This document shows, piece by piece, positions 51,097-64,000 of a stretch of 64,000 nucleotides of DNA (position 1 is the stretch's first letter; every line of letters starts with the position of its first letter). Under the pieces are notes generated by a model. The model was given only the letters and a program-made list of their open reading frames with translations, had not been told where the DNA came from and searched no databases. Made by a program: the position numbers and the translations under genes. The stretch comes from Membranipora membranacea (Eukaryota; Bryozoa; Gymnolaemata; Cheilostomatida; Membraniporidae). The stretch covers positions 1,178,001 to 1,242,000 of the forward strand of contig OU612065.1 in the NCBI GenBank assembly GCA_914767715.1, written 5' to 3'.

Positions 51097-54000
51097 ATGA
51101 GCCATCAAACTGGTATAACAGGTGAGTTGAGATTGATGGTTGTCAGATGTTCTACCTGTCCTACCTAATAATAATCTAACTAAAACTAATGAATAAGGCT
51201 GTTGATTTGAATTCTAAATTTTTTTCATCTGTCAAGCATGGCAAATCACAAATAAATAGGTTAGTTGCCTCACTATGATATGACAGTATTCAATAATCAG
51301 TTGTAATATGAATCATGATATAATCCTAATGTTTCATTTTCAGCTGATGATGAGCTATTGGGATTTTTTGGAACAAAAAAACAGGACTACAGGCTGATCA
51401 AAATAGCTATACAGGATGGTAAGTGGTGTTTGTGTGCCATTACAACATTTTTATCAGTGCTGAAAGAACACCTTGATCAGTCGCTGGCGACGGGTGCATG
51501 AAAACTCATAAGATGCAGTCTTGGAATGCTGTAAGACAGTCTAGAGAAGCTGTGACACGGTCCTGAGACGTTGTAAGGCAGTCTTGAGACATTGTAAGAC
51601 AGCCATCAGACGTTGAGAGTCATTCTTGAGACGTTGTATGCAGTCATGAGGCCTAATTCATAGACCAAAATCACTTCGCAAAACAAAACGGTTGTATCGA
51701 TATCAAAACACCCTAAACCTTTGATTTTAATGGAACTAATGTTATGTGCCTTTCAGAACTGGTTTAATTTTGTAGTGGCTGTATTTAAATTAAAATTCTG
51801 GCAAAAGATAAATTTATGATGGGCAGCATTTTTTTATATAGGCCCCTAAAGGTACTGAAGCTTTTTTGTCTCAACAAAACATATGTGGTAGAGATGGAAT
51901 ACAAAATACATAAATAACTGTGAAATAAAGACCTGAGCTAAAGGCTACCAGATAGCAGAAGAAAATAATAACCTGCTGTGAGGCATTCCATACCTCCGTC
52001 CAATCTATCGATATGCTCATGTAACTCATTTTCTTTGCAGAAAAACTTGTGTTAGATGATTCAAGCACCCCACAAGGCACTTGGGAAGAAGGTAAAAATA
52101 CTCTTGGAACAGTTAAAGTTTCTCACCTTTGCAGCATGTTTTGTTTTTATCAGATATATATGTACAATCCTAAAACTCACATAGAAGCTTGAGCTTCCCC
52201 ATGGACCACAACACATATATATATTCACTTTAAGGCAAACTAGTAAAGAGTGTCACAGTTCTATGACTCATTAGTGTGCCATATAAAAACTTACGGCATT
52301 TTATATTATAATCTTGTGTCACTTGATGCATTTTAAGCACCGGAGGCCGCCGTAGAATGAAAGCATAATAATGTGTAGTGGATGACGGATATATCTTTTT
52401 TAGTAAAACACTGCTAGTAATATTTAACAAATGATAAAACATTTTCACCGAGCGCGGAAAAAGAAAAGCAATGACTTAAGACTCGGACAGTACTTCATCT
52501 TCCTCTGAACCTACACTGGTTTTCACAATGAAGCCTTAAACAACTGAGGAACATATCAACCAAGTGCCATATTATCTGGACAAGATAAATGCCATTCAGA
52601 AGAAGCTGGATAGTACCTTTAACCAAACATCAACTATAGAAGTTAAGGGCACTACCAGAAACCCGCAGATAGTGATTGTATGTAACACCGCTGCATTCGA
52701 GTGGATCAAAACTTCACTAGCAAACTTTCTCAAAACTAAACACATTGACGGTGTGTGTTCTAAGTTAACTGTTGATAAAAGTGGAGCATGTATAAGTGTT
52801 TCGAAAAAGCTAAAAAAAAAAGAAAGAAAAAGTTTATACTATCAACTTTTATAATACAACATCCACTATTTTGGTGAACGGAAATTCAGATATTAACTAT
52901 TTCATGGCTCACTATGAGGAACTAATGTCTAAGATGCCTCATCACGATGTTGATGCTGCCAACCAGGATTATCAATCAATCTGCCACACAGCTCTGGCTA
53001 GTGTAAAAAACTATGCAAGAGATAGCTTCTCAGACGAAAGTAATATGGATACATCAATCAATAGTCCATCTTTCACACATAGCAAAGATGAAGCTACTGA
53101 GTCATCACTCCCAACTCACCCTGTCCCATCAACTTCATCAAACATTGAAAGTGAGTCATCAAAGGGTTTGCCTTCCCATCCCACCACCCCTTCCCAACAG
53201 AGCCCAGTCAAAAACCAGAGCCCAATCAACAATACCGCCAGTCCTAGATCACCCATCCCCAACACCTCATCTCCTATTATCCAGTCTGACATAGATATCA
53301 CTCATGTTCAAACTGCTACAACAAATTTCTCTCCCATCAATCAACAGCTTAAATCTGCAACCTTTGACAGGAGACAAGCTGAGACAGTGATTCATCACAA
53401 ACTCACTCCACCAAACAAATCAAGAGAAAAATCAAGATCAAGGTCTCCTCTCAATAAATCGATCCCTCCACCGATCTCTGACTTCAGTTCTTACCCACCA
53501 ATTTCTTCACCACCTACCAAAATTCCAGACTGCAGTCTAGATATGTGCAAGGCTTTGAACAAGTCACTGCAGTCAAGAATTCAAGAATTGGAAGAGGTTG
53601 TCAATAACCAGGCCCAGATCATCCAACAAATGTAGGAGAGCATAAACATCGGACCATTAACCAATGACACATTACGTGCACACCTTAGCCATTTCTCAGA
53701 AACTATGGAGCAGAAATTTAACCATCAACTGTTCTGTGTAAAACAACAACTGGAATCTTCCATCAACCAGAAATCTGGAACGTATGCACAGGTTGCTGGA
53801 AAAACACAAAGTCACGATACTGGTGCTCATGTTTCCCCCTCCATACCAACACCACACACTTCTACTCAACAAAACCAGGCAAACTCTTTATCCCGACCAC
53901 TATCCTTCCAATCCCACGGCCGGCCTTCCCATTTACCACACCATAGTGGAACACCAAACAATAATACCCTTCACAGCAGAAAGTCAAAACTCAAATCATC

Positions 54001-57000
54001 CAGTAAGGACCAACACAGCTCAGACCATCCACAGCCAACGCATAGAGAACCATTTGCACCTGAAAGAAACATTATCGTTAACATCGGGAAAGACTCACCT
54101 TTCCATTTAAATTACAACCAAGATATTACTCGACAAGAGATCTGTAAACATTATGGTCTAGCGATTGTAGAAAAAATAACCCCACATAAATTTAAGTCAG
54201 ATCATCCAAAACTGGCCATTCAATTTAGAGATACTGCTGCAGCTATAAAAATTGTATCGGAATGGAATTGTCTCCTCTTTGGTGGATCGACTGCAAGGAG
54301 ACCAAAAGACCCCAAGACTCAGAATTTAAACTGTGCCATGATGTACAATGTCCCTAAAGAAGGCAGTAACAGTGATATAGAGCGAGATGTCAAAGCAGTT
54401 TATCCTGAGGCCACTATTGAGAGACTCTCAAAAGGTGGTAAGAACTTGTGCACTGTGAAGGTAAAATTCTCATCACAAACCGACATGAAACACGCTATAC
54501 ACAATGGCATACCACTCAAATCTGTATTCATATATTGCCACCTATCAGAAATTTCAACTCCAAATGTCTAGTAATTTTACTCAAGGCATGAAAATAGCTC
54601 ATCTAAATATTAGAGGGCTTACAAGCAAAATCGTGAAGTTAAAAAGATCTTACATGAAAATGATCTTGATATTTTTTGTTTATCTGAGACTTTTCTAAAT
54701 GAGTCTAAATCAAGTTGTTTTTTTCATATATCGAACTATAGTATTGTAAGACAGGATAGGAATACTGGTCAAGGAGGGGGTTTGCTATGCTACATACGTG
54801 TTGGTATTTCATTTGAAGAGGTCAATGTTGCGAACCATTCAATGCCTGAGTCAATTACTTTGAAAATCTCCCAAACCCACTCACAATCTTTTTTAACATG
54901 CTTCGTTTATCGCCAACCTACCGCACTTGTTGATTGGAACCATGTCTTCACTCATTACATCGAGAACATTGTATCAATTTGCAGGGAAGTAATCATTTTG
55001 GGTGATTTTAATGTTGACCTCAGTCATAACAGCACATTGGTCAAGTGGTTTAGAAATGTCATAAATCCACTTGGACTTACACAACTAATAAAGGATTTTA
55101 CAAGAATTGCAGAAAATTCTGAATCTATCATTGATCACATATACACCAACCAACCAGCCAATGTTCGTTCTAGCTTAGTTCTGGAATACTCTTTAAGTGA
55201 TCATTTTTTGGTTATGGCAATAGGAAAAAAGGGTGTTGTAAAATCAGAGAAAAGAATTAAGATAAATTTCAATGATTATAGCAAATTTACCGATGAAAAT
55301 ATACACCAATATTTCAGCAATGTTGACTGGCACCAATCTCTATGTTACAGCAACATTAACCATGTCATAGAGAATTTCAATGAAACTTTCTTAAATTTAA
55401 CATCAAAACTTATAATACGGAGGACTAGCTATGTCAAATCTGAGGTCCGTCCTATGTGGATTGATGATGAAGTGCGTGATCATATGAGACTAAGAGACCA
55501 GTATAAATCTCAAAAGTTATGGGATTTTTATAAAACTGAAAGAAACTTAGTCACTAACATGATAAGAAGAAAAAAGAAAAAGTATATGACAAAACTGGTT
55601 GAAAATTCCAAAGGCCATAATACCAAATCATTGTGGAATGCGCTAATTATCAGAAACAAAACTAAAACTTACATTGACAAGGCTGCTGATATTTCTAGCA
55701 GTAATTTGAACGAGCATTTTACATCTATCGCTGCGAAGCTATCAAAAGATTTTTCTTTGATTTCTGATTTTTCTAGTACTTTACCAAATTACCACCACAA
55801 AGGTTTGAAACAATTTCCAAAATTGACAACAGTCTCGTTGCATAAGCTTTTAAAATCAATACCCATAGGCAAAAGCACTGGTCCTGACCAGATTTCAGTT
55901 TGGATGTTAAACAAAACATTTCCCTACGTAGGTCCAGTGCTCACAGATATTTTCAATAGAATTTTAGATGAAGGAGAATTTCAAAAAGTCTGGGAAAATT
56001 GCTCGAGTAACCCCTATTTTTAAGTCAGGGTCAAAAGGTGACCCAAGAAATTATAGACCTATATCAGTTTTACCCGTTCTTTCTTTCTAGATATTTGAAA
56101 AACATTTGAATATTAATATTCAGATGTTTTTAAATGAAAACCATCTAATATCTTCATCGCAGTCCGGTTTCATCGCAGACCCTACTTGACCAAACATTCT
56201 GCTAAACAATTTTATTTTCAATTTATTCACTGTTATCTCATTTATGGTATCCATATATATTACAACTTATGTGCATCAAATATCACAAACCCAATTTTCA
56301 CTCAGCAAAAAAGAGCCTTGAGAATTGTGGCCAATGTTCAACATATACCGTTTTATTTGTCACCTACCAATGACCTATGTCCATCACTTAAAATTTTACC
56401 CCTTCCAATACTGAGCAATCATTTTACTTGCATTACGGGATTTAAGGCTCTGAATAATTTATCACCTCCATACATCTCTGATTTTTTTGTTACCACACCA
56501 CACAGATTTCCAAGAAGAGATACACACTTACTTAAACCTCCATTAGACAACTTAAACCACAAAATAGCAACAAACTTTAATAATTTACCCTCTACGTTGA
56601 GAAGCACTCTTACTTTGAATATGTTTAAGAAAAGGCTCATGCAACACTTTTTCAGTTTATTGGCATAGTCTTATTTTTTGTTGAATCTTTGTTTGTATCA
56701 TTTTTCTTTTTTGCCATTTATGTCACATCATGAAAAACATTTGAAAAAATGAATTGTTGCTGACAATAAAAGTGTATATATATATATATATATATCCTTT
56801 CACTGTGTCCACTGTACATCTTGAATGAGAGCAATTATTGAGGTGAGAAGGCCAATTATCACCTGTCATGTAATATATCTATTATCTTACAGATTATGAT
56901 ACTTTGGTATTACCATGTCTGGAAGAGAAGAGGCCTTGTTACATACTATTCAGACTAGATACGGCCAATGACTTGGGCTATCAGTGGATATTTATCGCTT

Positions 57001-60000
57001 ATTCACCTGACTTCTCACCAGTAAGAATATTACGAATGTGTTCTTTGTCTTATTTTTATTAAAATCTGCTCTCAAGTAGTACTTAGTATTGTAATTTCTG
57101 CTGTTTTATGTTCCATGTGATGTTTGAAGTGAAAAAAACACTTTGGTTTTGTCATATAGATTAGGGAGAAGATGTTGTATGCTGCCACCAGAGCAACTGT
57201 GAAAAAGACGTTTGGTGGAGGACAGATCCAGGAGGAGTTGTTTGGTACCGCCCCCGTGAGTATAGCTATCTCATCCTAGGCCAGAGGCTTCTTTTATTTT
57301 ATGAGTTATCATTTTAGTCTCAGTGCAAGCCAATGAAATGTCTCATAAAAATACTGTGTGTTTATTTTTCAATTTTTATTTTTGTTAGTACCATAAACTT
57401 TGCATGTCATCACTAGAAAGGTTTTATCATGTGAGCCTGTGTCCATCTGCAGACTGATGTATCACTGTCTGGTTATAAAGCCCACCTGGTATCCCAATCA
57501 GCCGCCGCTCCTCTAACATTCGCTGAAGAAGAATTAAAGCTTGTCAAAGAAACAGAGACAAACCATCACATCAACATCGACACCAAACATCAGACTGTAC
57601 AGGGGATCAACTTTCCACTCTCCCAGGAGGCCCTCGATCGGATCAATGATATTAAGGATAAAACTATCGACTATGTGCAGTTGGTGAGTGAATCCTTCTG
57701 TAGTCATTGCAGAATCTCGTCTGTCTTATGCTTGAATTCATTCATTCAATGTTACCATTAAATGTGGAAATTTTTAAAGAAAAATTCATGTATAAGACCC
57801 TTCAACTACAAATGCCAAAGTCATTCCCCATTTCTCCATGAGATATAGGTAGTTAATGTATCAAACACTTGTTGTTGATTAATACCTCGTTCTGGTGCAC
57901 ATGACATGTCATTGTGTACATACCTCTAATGCTCCTATGTCTCCTCGCTCGCTTGGTGCCCCTCCTATTACTCTTCGCGTGACTGCTCAGCCTGTCCAAC
58001 TCTAGATAGCGAGTTTACAGCTGATGCTAAGGCATTATCCACTCTCTGTGTCATCGATGGTGGCAGAAATCTGTCAATCGGTAAAAGTCACATTAGCTGT
58101 GATAAAAAATTAACCAAGATACGGAAATAGATGGTTATATATGTAGTTAATTGGAAGGGACCTGCAGTGATACTTAAGTGTGATGTCACTCTGCATAAAA
58201 GTGATGTTTCCTAGCTAACTCAACAATCCAAATATGCTGCTTTTCTCTATAAATGTGTCTAATCTGATGAGGTTAGCAATACCCCCAATTTACCCTTCTC
58301 ATAATTAAATGTCAAGTCTTAAACTCCATGTTTTGCATCATAATCAGTGATACTTAAGTGTGATGTCATTCCATAAATTCTTAATGCGTAAAGAGCGATG
58401 TACTCTACTACCAAATTCAACAAGCAATGATTGCGTTTTTCTCTAAAAATGCATCTTATCTGATGAGGTTAGCAATACCAAGGAATTGGTAATACCCTTC
58501 GGATAGTTTAATTATTGTAAATTCTAAAGCACAATTTTCTGCATTATCGTGCGGATACTATCTAAAGCCACCAGAACGGCCAATGTACTCAATTGGAACA
58601 TCAAAATCAGATATACACCCAAGTGTGCGAGTTTTTGAAAGCGTCAATTCAATGCCAAACCCATAAAATTGATTATATGCTATATTATTATCCTACTATA
58701 TAACTATATGGCTTAACCCCTCGGTAAAGATAGGTTGAAGGAGGTTTGTAGTGTTATTGATACTTACTCTTTATTGTATTTGTGTATTATTATATAGGCT
58801 CCTGCTGCCAGACCAACTAGAATCCCTGACAATGCTATGATATTCATTGTCTCAGAGTTGTATTCCTTCCTTACTTGTAGTCTCCTGACCTGATGTTAAC
58901 CCTATATCTACTGTCTAACTCATCGGCTTCGCTAATCGATTCACTCAACAATTACCATGTGATAATGCATTGAGTTACACTACTATAGTTGAGTGTTTGA
59001 CATTTTTACATTGTTTTGAATGAAGTCTTACAAAGTGGGAGTTACCTTACCTTTATTGTCTTATACTGTGATTGTTATACAGAGTATAGATATAAAGAAT
59101 GAGACTATAAACTTAGATAATTGTGTGGATACTGATGCAGGGACATTAAACTCAAGATTCCCATCTGATCATGCTCGATATCATCTGTTCTTGTATAAGC
59201 ACTCTCATGAAGGTGACTACCTCGAATCCATAGGTATGTAACTGCACCAAACTATAGATTCAGTTTCTTGTCTGTATCACCAGTCGCACAAAATTCCTAA
59301 CTGGATACAAAATGACTGTTTGTGCTTATGCCAGTTGATGGTTTAATTTCAAATACATGAAACAGCACATTGAGTAGCAACCATTGTATGTCAGCTCTAG
59401 TACAGATGCAGTTGTGATTTTGCTGTAGTATTGTTCCTACAAACTGACAGCAGATCATTGAGCGCTAACTTGTATGATAGTAAGTCCAAATCCATCATGT
59501 TCAGAGATACCTACCCGCTGTATCTACATCAAGTTCTCACAGAGCTGTCTGCCATGTTCCTTATTATTCTTTAGTATTTTGCAATCATATATCATTATTG
59601 CTCTATTATAAGCAGTAACCTTTTGATTTTTCAGTCTTCCTCTATTCTATGCCGGGATACAAATGTCCAATTAAAGAGAGGATGCTCTACTCTAGCTGCA
59701 AATCCACGTTACTGGAAGTGTTGGAAACACACATGGAAATAGAAATTATCAAAAAGGTAAATCTTAGTAGCTCTCACTTGGTATGTGTATGATGTAAGGT
59801 GTATAATACGCAACTATAATGTTATCTATAGTGTCAGACCATAGATTTGGCGTTGTCCGTTTATTCATTAAGATATAATTTATCTCATAATCGGGATTTA
59901 TTTCAGCTGGAGGTATCAGTAGGAGAGGATATAGTGAATGATGAATATTTGTACAACGAAGTCCATCCACCTAAGAATGTGGTTAAGCAGGCCTTTGCTA

Positions 60001-60062
60001 AGCCAAAGGGACCAGCTAGGAAGGGCCCGAAAAGACTTACTAAGCCCGACACTAGCAGTTGA
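51097..60062 (+). CDS. TWF: Twinfilin, actin monomer-binding and capping protein
   Basis: Nine exons: 51097-51121, 51344-51418, 52041-52091, 56893-57020, 57160-57255, 57453-57683, 59083-59233, 59635-59756, 59907-60062 (TGA). All phases join to 344 residues (family about 350). It starts [18 protein letters not shown], like vertebrate twinfilin. The first ADF-homology domain (about 8-135) has [18 protein letters not shown] and [18 protein letters not shown]. The second (about 170-310) has [19 protein letters not shown], then [20 protein letters not shown]. The basic tail ([18 protein letters not shown]) matches the family's capping-protein and phosphoinositide-binding tail. Twinfilin sequesters ADP-actin monomers and caps or depolymerises barbed ends (family knowledge). 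Intron 3 is 4.8 kb because of a retroelement in the same orientation. A candidate poly(A) signal is at 60193-60198. Confidence 0.96.
51500..51655. repeat. Imperfect tandem repeat, about 22-bp unit
   Basis: Repeated phrases of the type GAGACGTTGTAAGACAGTCT with substitutions, roughly six copies, within twinfilin intron 2. Confidence 0.7.
52564..54571 (+). pseudogene. ORF1 of the twinfilin-intron retroelement
   Basis: This is broken into three pieces: a frameshift near 52850 and an in-frame TAG at 53633-53635 separate otherwise continuous sequence. Stops also precede 52564. The middle is a long S/T/P/N/Q-rich stretch (about 53040-53530) followed by a helical segment with [20 protein letters not shown], a probable coiled coil. 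The last part (about 54055-54550) has alternating hydrophobic strands such as [16 protein letters not shown] and [18 protein letters not shown]. These suggest RNA-recognition-motif-like folds, as in ORF1 proteins that bind element RNA. The stop overlaps the ORF2 start (ATGTCTAG, 54564-54571). Confidence 0.8.
54564..56668 (+). pseudogene. ORF2 (endonuclease/reverse transcriptase), frameshifted and internally deleted
   Basis: It opens with ATG 54564 and [10 protein letters not shown], the first APE-endonuclease motif. A one-base frameshift near 54645 is followed by [21 protein letters not shown] and SLSDHFLV, then the linker and [18 protein letters not shown] of the reverse transcriptase fingers. 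A frameshift near 56005 and a stop follow, with [12 protein letters not shown] and QSGF still recognisable. At about 56185 the sequence jumps directly to the far C-terminal region ([41 protein letters not shown]). The catalytic motif A and the YxDD box are deleted. Confidence 0.88.
58163..58482. repeat. Diverged direct duplication in twinfilin intron 6
   Basis: Two copies, each 120-140 bp and about 180 bp apart, run from CAGTGATACTTAAGTGTGAT to TCTGATGAGGTTAGCAATAC (first about 58165-58284, second about 58346-58480). They have clear substitutions and indels. Origin unknown; no coding content. Confidence 0.75.
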
Positions 60063-60192
60063 ATCAACATGCTAGAAAAAGGCATCTATTTATGGCTTTG
60101 GAAGAACTCTGGTTTATTTTATACGTAGGTCCATCATGCCTAATGTTGACATCTAGAAGACAAAAAAGAAGAACTTTTGATCTTTTTACTTC

Positions 60193-60198
60193 AATAAA
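60193..60198 (+). terminator. Candidate polyadenylation signal of twinfilin
   Basis: AATAAA 130 bp after the twinfilin stop and in its sense. Confidence 0.55.
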
Positions 60199-61726
60199 TG
60201 TCAGGGATCGACACTATTTTGTGATCACTAAATTGACTTCATGACTCTACACAGTAATACTTTTTGGAATTTGGATTGAACGTTTCAAAACTTGTTTCTC
60301 ACTTTACTAGCGTAAATATGTATTTTTCTACTATCAATAGTAAAAAGCGGACAAGTGGAGATTCTACTTTTATTCTATTCACCTCTGATCTGCCCTGTTG
60401 AACCGAATAATTTTGGCCTTGCCAATGCTCATTGAAGTTTTGTTGATTTACTGATGTGTGAAAATTTTTGCCTCAGACCATGGCTGAGAAAGCCTATGGG
60501 AATTAATTGAGGTGTATTAAATAATCAAGCTCAGGCTTTCAATACTGGACAGATAATACCATAAATAATCATAAACATACAAATATCAGTACCTGTATAT
60601 AATATATGTTTATGGCTATTATGAGAGTAAGTCAGAACAGCATTTTCTATTGCTCTATGTCTAAATGTTTTCGACTCAAAAGATTTTGATGGAAATAATG
60701 CAATTTGTATTATCCGCATTTAGTAGACCTCAATTTTTGACAGCCATGCGTGATCAGAACTCAGTGTACTGTGACCTGCCAATCACATCTGCATGGGTCC
60801 ATCCATCAGATAATGTAACAGTGTTTTTTTGACAGGATTCTGGCGGCACGTTTTCTTCTCTCAAAGTTTTAGGCTCTTGGAGGCACTTTATTATTTATTA
60901 AGAGTTATCTTCTTTCATGACAAGGTAAAATAACTTCATTGACACTCTTGTCATGATGACGTCTAGAATCCGACCAACTATGTACTTTTCTGCATGTGCT
61001 GATGGGTTTTGGTGTGGAGTTTTCCTTTTGTGTTGGGTTCAAACAACCCCAATCCGAGAAGATCACTCTTATCAAGTATCTGTAATGGCCAAATAGCTTG
61101 GCCGCATACCAAAATATTGTTCCTGTTACTCCTTGCTTCTCCCTGCTTAGACAAACAAATCTTCATTTCTCTTATTACCAAACTCCTGCATTGGAAATTT
61201 ATATTCAAACATGGTGTGCACCTGTGCAGTAGACAGAGCTTATCCCTGCTCATGCTTCTCTAGGGTATGAATAGCTTGAACCAAGGAGTAAAAGCTCTTT
61301 TACTCCTTGCTTAAACCGTAAGTGTGATTAGTTACTTGAATTTGGTTCGCCTTTGAAATTGATTTGAAAAAGCTAAAATTTAATCAAGGGTGAACAACTC
61401 ATGCCGATTCCAAACAAGTCAACAAAACAAGACGTTTTAATTCCGTCTCGACTTCCCTCTTTATTTTACACTCCAGTACAATCAAGCACAACTCTCACTG
61501 AGTAATGGTTTTAACAATATCTAATTAGGTTTTCTTGCCTCTGTCGAGAGGACACAAACACACTATTTGGCATCTTATATTAGTTTAGTGCAAATTGGAG
61601 AGAGATAGACCACCAGGTGGCAATAACTAAATTTGTAAAGTCATAATCCACAATGATTCTATCAGCGGCACAGAACCAGAATTCATGCACAATAAAAATA
61701 TTAATCTAGGAGTCCATATCTTGATG
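60199..61726. other. Space between convergent genes twinfilin and ATP synthase c
   Basis: I see no credible gene here on either strand. TTTATT at 61461-61466 reads AATAAA on the minus strand, about 260 bp past the ATP synthase c stop, and is a candidate poly(A) signal for that gene. Confidence 0.5.
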
Positions 61727-62700
<974 letters not shown>

Positions 62701-63815
62701 TTTGATATTTATCTAAAAATAAAGAAAAAACATAAAACGAGTTAATTTGTGTCATCTGTGTACATGGTCCATTCACCTGCATCATGTTAGTGATAGTCAT
62801 ATTTATGAATACGCCAAAAAAGGTCGCCTCGACATGTTAGCCATGACAGCAGTAAATTCTATACTGAAATATAAGATAACCCATGTTGATCAGTCTCAAC
62901 AAGGAGTTTAGAGAGTCTCTAACTCATTGGTATCAAATCAATCACAACTTGATTTTGCAAAATATTGCAAGACAAGAAACCCCCTATTCTATTTGCAAGC
63001 ACGGCTGTCTTAGAAGTATGAATGAAGTGATACCATATATAACAATATTGGCCGGAGATTCGTTCAGCTCCGTAAGTATATACTAAGGTACTACATTATG
63101 TACGCTATAAATTGATTATGATGGGAAAAAGTTGGATTGTATTGATTGCACTACCGTATTCACTATCAAACATCGTTTTATTATCAATATTGGGCATACA
63201 TACATACAAAACAAACATATTTAAATTTATTATTATGAACTATCCGAGACAAATTATTTCCTGGATTTTGTGGATTGTTTTCAGTGACCGCCATCTATTG
63301 CATAGGAGCTTTTATTGTCTTACGAACCAATGAATATATAAGTTTAACTGTGTATGTGTTGCCAGCAATCATAACTCAACTCAAGCTGTTCTAGTGTGAC
63401 TGTCTATATTCCTAATACAAGTTGACGGCCAAACAATAAGAGGTTACTGTAATTCAAAACAATATATGGTGTTTGCTCTGTACAACTCTGCTACATGGCC
63501 AAGACTAAAACCTCATAGAGAGATCCCATTGAGGGACCATCTATGATAGAGTTGCTAGATTTTGCAGGAAGCCGGCCGGCTTTCTTGCAAAAAGTTACTA
63601 CAAAGATGGTAGTCTAATGTATTTCTAGATAAAACTTGCTATTCTTGCATTATTCGAGAATATATATTACAACAGTTTGTCATATTACCATGTAATTCAA
63701 CCTTTATTAGGGTTAGCAACACTAAATGATAAGTGATGAACAATATGATTTCAGATAAACTTTACCTTTAGTTCACTTTACCGACACTTCTTCTCCAGTA
63801 GCTGACAGTGAGTAA
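62701..63815. other. Probable 5' UTR intron of ATP synthase c
   Basis: No coding signal. On the minus strand it ends in a strong polypyrimidine acceptor at about 62714. Donor-like GGTAAAG sequences occur at about 63767 and 63783, which would place a short non-coding first exon near 63785-63815. Confidence 0.45.
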
Positions 63816-63827
63816 TGCGCATGCGCA
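63816..63827. promoter_or_regulatory. Perfect NRF1 binding site
   Basis: TGCGCATGCGCA, the exact palindromic NRF1 consensus, is a CpG-rich island in otherwise AT-rich sequence. NRF1 drives nuclear genes for oxidative phosphorylation in animals. With the inferred 5' UTR intron, this marks the likely ATP synthase c promoter. The rest, to 64000, shows nothing recognisable. Confidence 0.65.
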
Positions 63828-64000
63828 GGATATGACATAGAAAATAAGCCTTCTATGGATGGTGGTATTGAGAAAATTTTGCTTTCACACTTCTATGTCC
63901 ATGTCATTGATGCATATCCCCTATAAATATGTCATTAACAGATTCTTCTAATTGACTTATTTTTTATATGTTGATATGAGTAAAATAAAATTTTTAATAT

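Larger units (their letters stand above)
52440..56796 (+). mobile_element. Decayed two-ORF non-LTR retrotransposon (jockey/CR1-like) in twinfilin intron 3
   Basis: Two overlapping coding regions (listed separately) are followed by a short 3' UTR and a (TA)n tail at 56774-56795. It has the same orientation as twinfilin. The left border is approximate: coding similarity starts near 52460, and no target duplication was recognised. There are several stops and frameshifts, plus a large deletion that removed the reverse transcriptase core. The copy is dead and old. Confidence 0.9.

Noticed and set aside
53013-53301. Overlapping frames on both strands within the ORF1 region
   Set aside because: Shadows of the S/T/P-rich ORF1 frame, which continues through them.

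Overview
The window is nuclear DNA from an animal. It is AT-rich, its genes are split by many short to medium introns with GT-AG borders (one GC-AG), and the gene set is metazoan: ARID5-type ARID protein, RhoBTB, REEP5, LRRC49, twinfilin. Old non-LTR retrotransposons and foldback elements sit between and inside the genes. The lineage is not fixed by what I can see; an invertebrate, perhaps a non-bilaterian such as a sponge, is only a guess. I found no prokaryotic features, no CRISPR array and no tRNA or rRNA gene. All gene models were built by hand from reading frame, splice sites and remembered family sequences.

Layout: 1-2700 (+) holds the last four coding exons of the DEAH helicase DHX15. 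3121-3255 (-) is one unassigned exon. 5520-20780 (-) is an ARID5A/B-like gene of 11 coding exons whose phases all join to a 1134-residue protein, with a perfect CRE just upstream of the proposed start. 21284-22209 holds three chained perfect or near-perfect palindromes followed by the C-terminal part of a jockey/CR1-type reverse transcriptase. 22981-23094 is a lone actin N-terminal exon. 23560-29164 (-) is a RhoBTB gene (11 exons, 597 residues) with an intact Rho-type GTPase domain and a C-terminal CAAX box. It is head to head, 425 bp apart, with REEP5 at 29590-33415 (+; 5 exons, 200 residues). 35060-46276 (-) is LRRC49, a subunit of the tubulin polyglutamylase complex, in about 21 exons. 47096-49995 (-) is a 5'-truncated endonuclease/reverse-transcriptase element with a C-terminal C2H2 zinc finger. 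51097-60062 (+) is twinfilin (9 exons, 344 residues); its third intron carries a second, decayed non-LTR element (about 52440-56796). 61727-62700 (-) is the mitochondrial ATP synthase c subunit (3 coding exons, 113 residues), with a perfect NRF1 site about 1.1 kb upstream, probably at its true promoter.

The genes belong to unrelated pathways (splicing, chromatin, Rho/ubiquitin signalling, ER shape, tubulin modification, actin dynamics, oxidative phosphorylation), so this is ordinary gene neighbourhood, not an operon-like system. The most unusual items are the chained palindromes next to a reverse transcriptase fragment, two large foldback elements with clean target duplications (7 bp and TTAA), the CAAX-bearing RhoBTB, a minisatellite that places repeated 5' splice-site motifs on the sense strand of an LRRC49 intron, and the overlapping ORF1/ORF2 junction in the twinfilin-intron retroelement.
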